This document shows positions 24,722 through 27,959 of a stretch of 27,959 bases of DNA, piece after piece. The stretch lies in the NCBI GenBank assembly GCA_022825185.1, contig JAJDYK010000282.1, forward strand, positions 1 through 27,959. The letters run 5' to 3'. Both the position numbers and the translations under genes were made by a program. Each line of letters starts with the position of its first letter. Positions within the stretch are counted from its first letter, which is position 1. The DNA comes from Candidatus Latescibacterota bacterium. GTDB lineage: Bacteria; Latescibacterota; UBA2968; UBA8231. Below the pieces are notes generated by a model. That model did no database searches. It was given only the letters and a program-made list of their open reading frames with translations, and was not told where the DNA came from.

Positions 24722-24744
24722 AAATTTCAAAATGAGTCACTACC
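24722..24744. repeat. Right terminal inverted repeat
   Basis: Exact reverse complement of 21661-21683. On the plus strand it contains an ATG (24732-24734) in frame with the 3' fragment of the disrupted Gfo/Idh gene. Confidence 0.92.
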
Positions 24745-24752
24745 CGCAAAAG
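24745..24752. repeat. Target-site duplication, right copy
   Basis: CGCAAAAG, identical to 21653-21660, directly after the right end of the element. Confidence 0.9.
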
Positions 24753-25618
24753 TACTCCATCGCCCGCACCTATGTGGATCCTCATCAAATGCTTGCGGAG
24801 GAGCAGTTGGACGCACTCTATTCGGTCGTGCCGGCCTTTGCGCGGACTGATGTGGAAGCAACGGCCGCAGCGCAGGGCATCCACCTCTTTAGCGAGAAAC
24901 CGCAAGCGACCACTATGGCTGTTGCGCGGCGCATTGCCGATGCGGTCGCCGAGGGCGGTGCGATCTCAACAGTTTGTTTCCGCGAGCGCTATCGCCCGCT
25001 CTTTCAGGAGGCCCGCCGCCTGCTTGCGGATAAGGCCGTCTCCCACATTCGCTTCCAGAGCACGGCCGGTCTGCCGCTGCTCGAAGCCGAGATCCCCGAC
25101 CCGGACAATTGGGACTACCAGATGGACAAGGGCGGCGGTTCGGCCTTCGATTGGGGGGTGCACGCCGTTGACTATGCGCGCTTTATGAGCGGCCTCGACA
25201 TTACCCAAGCGCAAGCGTTTTACTACCATCCTTCTCGGTACAATACGCCGCTGTCGTGTTCGTTTAACTTTTTGTTGGCAAACGGGGCGACCATGACTTC
25301 GACGTTCCTCGCCACCACGCCCGCCGCTCCGGGCGACGAGCCGCGCTTCACTGTTTTTTACGAGGGAGGGTACTTGGCGCTGTGGATGTACGACCGGATT
25401 GAGGTCAATGGCGAGGTGGTGTACGCGCCGGAGGAATTCGACCCGTGGTTTGAGCAAGACCGCGTCTTCATTGAGGCCGTGCGCACTGGCAACCGCGCCC
25501 TGCTGCTCAACGACTATGCCGACGGCCTCTATTCGCTGGCCCCGGTGCTGGCGGGGTGGGAGTCGGCGCGGCGCGGTGGGGAATTGATTGCGGTGGCCGA
25601 ATTTATGGCGAGCTGAGC

Positions 25619-27010
25619 GTGGGTCGCATCGCGAGGAGGTGGGGGGCCGCAGGCGGGTACCGGGAGTTTTTGGGGCTTGCCCTGCCGCTGATTCTGAGCA
25701 CGGCTAGCTGGAGCATCCAGCACTTTGTGGACCGGGTCTTTCTCTCTTGGTATTCCACCGAGGCGTTGGCGGCTGCGCTGCCGGCGGGCATGGCCAACTT
25801 CACCTTCATCAGCCTCTTCATGGGCACGGCCCAATACGCCAACACGTTTGTCGCCCAATACATGGGTGCGCGGCGGCTGGCGCGGGTGGGGCCGGCCGTG
25901 TGGCAAGGGGCGTACGTGGCCTTGTTCAGCGGTCTGTTGGCCTTGTTGCCGGCCGCCTTTGCCGGCGAACTCTTCGCGTTCATTGGCCACGATCCGGGCA
26001 TCCGCGCCGCTGAGACCCAGTACTTCCGCATCCTTTGCTACGGCACCGGGCCGCAGGTCTTGTCCACGGCCTTCTCGTGCTTTTTTAGTGGGCGGGGGCA
26101 AACGTGGGTGGTGCTGGCGGTCAACGTCGTGGCTATCAGCGTCAACATCATTTGCGACTACGCCTTGATATTCGGGCACTGGGGACTGCCCGAGCTGGGG
26201 ATCGTCGGGGCGGCGTGGGCTACCAATATCGGCTTGGTGGTCTCGGCGCTGTGTTTTGCGGTGCTGTTTTTGGGGCCGCGCTATCGCAGCGAATACGCCA
26301 CCTTGCGCGGCTGGAAGCCCGACCTCAAACTGCTGCGGCGTCTGTTGCGCTTTGGCGGCCCCAACGGCGTCAACTTCATGCTCGACATCATGGCCTTTAC
26401 CTTCTTTTTGTTCATCGTGGGCCGCTTGGGGCCAATCCCACTGGCGGCGACGAATTTAGCCTTTCACATCAACAGCCTCGCCTTTATGCCGCTCATTGGT
26501 TGCGGCATTGCCGTCTCGACGATGGTCGGCCAGCGCTTGGGGCGCGATCAGCCCGAAGCCGCTGAGTACTGCACGTGGTCGGGTTTGCACTTGGCTATGC
26601 TGTACATGGGGACGATGTCCTTGGGCTACATCGTAGTGCCGGAGTTTTTCCTCGCGCCTTTTGGCGAGGAGAAGGACGCCAACTTTGCGGCTGCGCATCA
26701 GATAGCCGTGATCTTGCTGCGCTTCGTGGCTCTATACGGCGTCTCCGATGCTGCCTACATGGTCTTCACGGCGACCCTGAAGGGCGCGGGCGACACTCGC
26801 TTCGTCATGTGGATGTCGATCTCGCTGGCTTGGGCGATTATGGTCGTGCCGTCTTTCGTGGCTCTAACTTATTTCGACGGGGGGCTGTACCTGATATGGA
26901 GCTTTGGCTGCGCGTATATATGCATCTTGGGCGTGGCGTTCTACTTGCGCTTTCGCACGGGGCGCTGGAAGAGTATGCGGGTTATTGAGCGGGCCGATGA
27001 GCGTGAGTGA
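25619..27010 (+). CDS. MATE family efflux transporter
   Basis: A 463-residue multidrug/toxic-compound exporter of the MATE (NorM/DinF) family, with about twelve hydrophobic helices in two similar halves. The N-terminal FLGLALPLILSTASWSIQHF and VDRVFLSWYSTEALAA are the standard first two helices. QYANTFVAQYMGARR and the second-half AFMPLIGCGIAVSTMVGQRLG are the matching conserved loops. Family members export cations or drugs using a Na+ or H+ gradient. The GTG at 25619 is taken as the start because it sits 2 bases after the upstream stop and gives a normal family length; the ribosome site is weak, so translation may depend on coupling to the disrupted Gfo/Idh gene. The transposon terminator upstream may therefore lower its expression. 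Confidence 0.88.
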   Translation: MGRIARRWGAAGGYREFLGLALPLILSTASWSIQHFVDRVFLSWYSTEALAAALPAGMANFTFISLFMGTAQYANTFVAQYMGARRLARVGPAVWQGAYVALFSGLLALLPAAFAGELFAFIGHDPGIRAAETQYFRILCYGTGPQVLSTAFSCFFSGRGQTWVVLAVNVVAISVNIICDYALIFGHWGLPELGIVGAAWATNIGLVVSALCFAVLFLGPRYRSEYATLRGWKPDLKLLRRLLRFGGPNGVNFMLDIMAFTFFLFIVGRLGPIPLAATNLAFHINSLAFMPLIGCGIAVSTMVGQRLGRDQPEAAEYCTWSGLHLAMLYMGTMSLGYIVVPEFFLAPFGEEKDANFAAAHQIAVILLRFVALYGVSDAAYMVFTATLKGAGDTRFVMWMSISLAWAIMVVPSFVALTYFDGGLYLIWSFGCAYICILGVAFYLRFRTGRWKSMRVIERADERE

Positions 27011-27049
27011 GGGGCACCCACAAGAGGCAGTCGCAAGAGGACAACACCT

Positions 27050-27959
27050 CTATATCGGGCTTGCCACGGCTAAGCCCGTTCCGACTTCTGACACGCGATT
27101 CCATCCCGATCCTCTGAGACCAGCATAGATCATGTAATAGGTCCCATTTATTGCGAACACCTGTGGGGTTAGGAGACCGTCGTGATCCCAAGCACTGGCA
27201 TTGGTCGCAGGCGTGAAAATTGGGTTGTGTGGGTTGGGTTCGAAGGTGCGGAAGTCGCGCGTGCGGACGTGCCCAATGGTCCAGACCTTGCCGTCGTAGC
27301 CGCCGTAGAACAGATGGAAGTAGCTTGGCCCTTTGAGGATTTCTGCTTCGCGCACTCCATAGCGGTCCCACGCCTGTCCCGAGCCGGAAAATACGGGATT
27401 GGCGGGATTTTTGGTGACTTGCGCCGGGTCGCTGGTCGGTGCGGTGGCATGGCAGATGGTCGGCACGTTGTAGAGAATATCGCGCCGTTCAGGAGGGGCT
27501 GGCGACTCGCCGGTATAGACCATGTGAATCACATCGCCCGATACGGCCACCGATGGATGGGAAGAGCCGTGTTGCTCGTGCGCACCGCCGATGGCAACTA
27601 CCGGTTCATTGCCAATCCGCGTCCACGCTCCGAAATCGCCGTCGCTGACGAGTAGGCCGGTCTGTTTGCGGCGGGGCTTGTCCTCGCCTTGGGTGCCGAG
27701 ATAATAGGCGTAGTAGCGCTGGTCGGCGGGATTCCAGAACGGGAATGGGTATTCCACGCCGTGATTGTCGAAGCCGTCGGCGGAAGGCAGGAGTATGGGA
27801 TTGCGCTGGTCGTGCGTCACCGCCGTAGGGTCGGCGACTGGCGCGGAGCTGTGCATGTGTACCCAGCTACCGTCCCCTCCCTTTTTGGCCCATAGATAAT
27901 GCACAGTGTCACCCACGACGATGGCGTGACTGGCAGCGGCCCACGCGGGCGGCGCGCAG
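27050..27959 (-). CDS. GH43-like five-bladed propeller protein, partial
   Basis: The frame is open to the right edge of the window, so the N-terminus is missing; at least 303 residues are visible. Repeated blades of the pattern HDQRNPILLPSADGFDN, GVEYPFPFWNPADQRYYAYY and GVREAEILKGPSYFHLFYGG are typical of the glycoside hydrolase 43/32/62 propeller superfamily, which cleaves arabinose, xylose or fructose linkages. Putative acidic catalytic residues include the Asp/Glu in FDNHGVEYPF and VREAEILKG, but they cannot be assigned without the first blade. A GTG at 27916 is not a likely start, because the upstream codons (AWAAASHAIVV) continue the fold. It ends convergent with the MATE gene, 39 bases apart. 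Confidence 0.6.
   Translation of the reverse strand, partial: CAPPAWAAASHAIVVGDTVHYLWAKKGGDGSWVHMHSSAPVADPTAVTHDQRNPILLPSADGFDNHGVEYPFPFWNPADQRYYAYYLGTQGEDKPRRKQTGLLVSDGDFGAWTRIGNEPVVAIGGAHEQHGSSHPSVAVSGDVIHMVYTGESPAPPERRDILYNVPTICHATAPTSDPAQVTKNPANPVFSGSGQAWDRYGVREAEILKGPSYFHLFYGGYDGKVWTIGHVRTRDFRTFEPNPHNPIFTPATNASAWDHDGLLTPQVFAINGTYYMIYAGLRGSGWNRVSEVGTGLAVASPI

Larger units (their letters stand above)
21661..24744. mobile_element. IS1-family transposon with cargo genes (3,084 bp)
   Basis: The ends are perfect 23-bp inverted repeats (21661-21683 and 24722-24744), each beginning GGTAGTGACTCATTTTG. They are flanked by an 8-bp direct target repeat, CGCAAAAG. The element interrupts a Gfo/Idh gene in frame. 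One transposase gene lies at the left end. The other three quarters hold a Clp-fold protease, a small protein, a lipoprotein and several hairpins. A plain IS1-family element is roughly 0.7-1.5 kb, so this is an IS with passenger genes, comparable in concept to the 'transporter IS' described for the IS1595 family. The base composition of its left two thirds is clearly more AT-rich than the host. Intact ends, an exact duplication and an open transposase suggest a recent and possibly active insertion. Confidence 0.9.
21505..25616 (+). pseudogene. Gfo/Idh/MocA oxidoreductase gene split by a transposon
   Basis: The 5' part (21505-21660) encodes 52 residues with the Rossmann motif GIYGTGRFANQTHLPN. 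It has a ribosome site AAAGGA 7 bases before the ATG. The 3' part (24753-25616) encodes 287 residues with FSEKPQATT (the EKP motif) and FDWGVHAVDYARFMSG. Joining 21660 directly to 24753, without the element and one target copy, restores a continuous 339-residue frame. As it stands, the 5' part reads five codons (GSDSF) into the element and stops. The 3' part could be translated separately from an ATG at 24732 inside the right inverted repeat (294 residues), but would lack the NAD-binding motif. The gene is probably inactive. The MATE gene begins 2 bases after its stop. Confidence 0.9.

Overview
This window looks like a chromosomal segment of an uncultured, moderately GC-rich, Gram-negative-type bacterium. 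The gene mix is phytanoyl-CoA dioxygenase-like (PhyH) oxygenases, several Gfo/Idh/MocA sugar oxidoreductases, a sulfatase-superfamily enzyme, PQQ-like and FG-GAP propellers, and a ribose-type ABC importer. That content recalls Latescibacterota, Poribacteria or planctomycete-like lineages of marine and sponge-associated samples. This is inference from content only; there is no rRNA or other phylogenetic marker here, and I saw no tRNA, rRNA or CRISPR array.

Layout. 1-920 (minus): an Mrr-type restriction endonuclease followed by the start of a small DUF167-like gene cut by the window edge. 1092-6002 (plus): a tight operon of an ABC-F ATPase, a RidA-family protein, a Gfo/Idh oxidoreductase and a membrane-anchored PQQ-like propeller. 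6003-6234: a repeat-rich spacer with a perfect 28-bp palindrome. 6235-9139: two convergent PhyH oxygenases, the second in an operon with a Gfo/Idh oxidoreductase. 9246-13375 (plus): a DapA/NAL-family lyase and a sugar ABC importer (binding protein, permease, ATPase), interrupted between permease and ATPase by a small membrane-protein gene that has its own promoter and terminator. 13384-17178 (minus): an FG-GAP/PL11-like propeller, a sulfatase-superfamily phosphoesterase and a leucine-rich-repeat lipoprotein. 17259-18215 (plus): a 2-hydroxyacid dehydrogenase. 18212-21281 (minus): two methyltransferases, an amidohydrolase, a possible ADP-ribosyltransferase-fold protein and a short inorganic pyrophosphatase. 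21505-25616 (plus): a Gfo/Idh gene split by a 3,084-bp transposon. 25619-27010 (plus): a MATE exporter. 27050-27959 (minus): a GH43-like propeller open at the window edge.

The chromosomal genes mostly suggest uptake and oxidation of sugars or sugar acids: importer plus aldolase, several NAD-linked oxidoreductases, Fe/2-oxoglutarate oxygenases and extracytoplasmic glycan-active proteins.

The most striking object is the transposon at 21661-24744. It has 23-bp perfect terminal inverted repeats and an 8-bp target duplication (CGCAAAAG). Its IS1-family DDE transposase takes up only about a quarter of its length. The rest is cargo: a Clp-fold serine protease of the SDH type, a small conserved-looking protein just upstream of it, a short lipoprotein, and several strong hairpins that may be structured RNA. 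Removing the element and one target copy restores a perfect in-frame 339-residue Gfo/Idh reading frame, so the insertion boundaries are exact and the insertion is probably recent.
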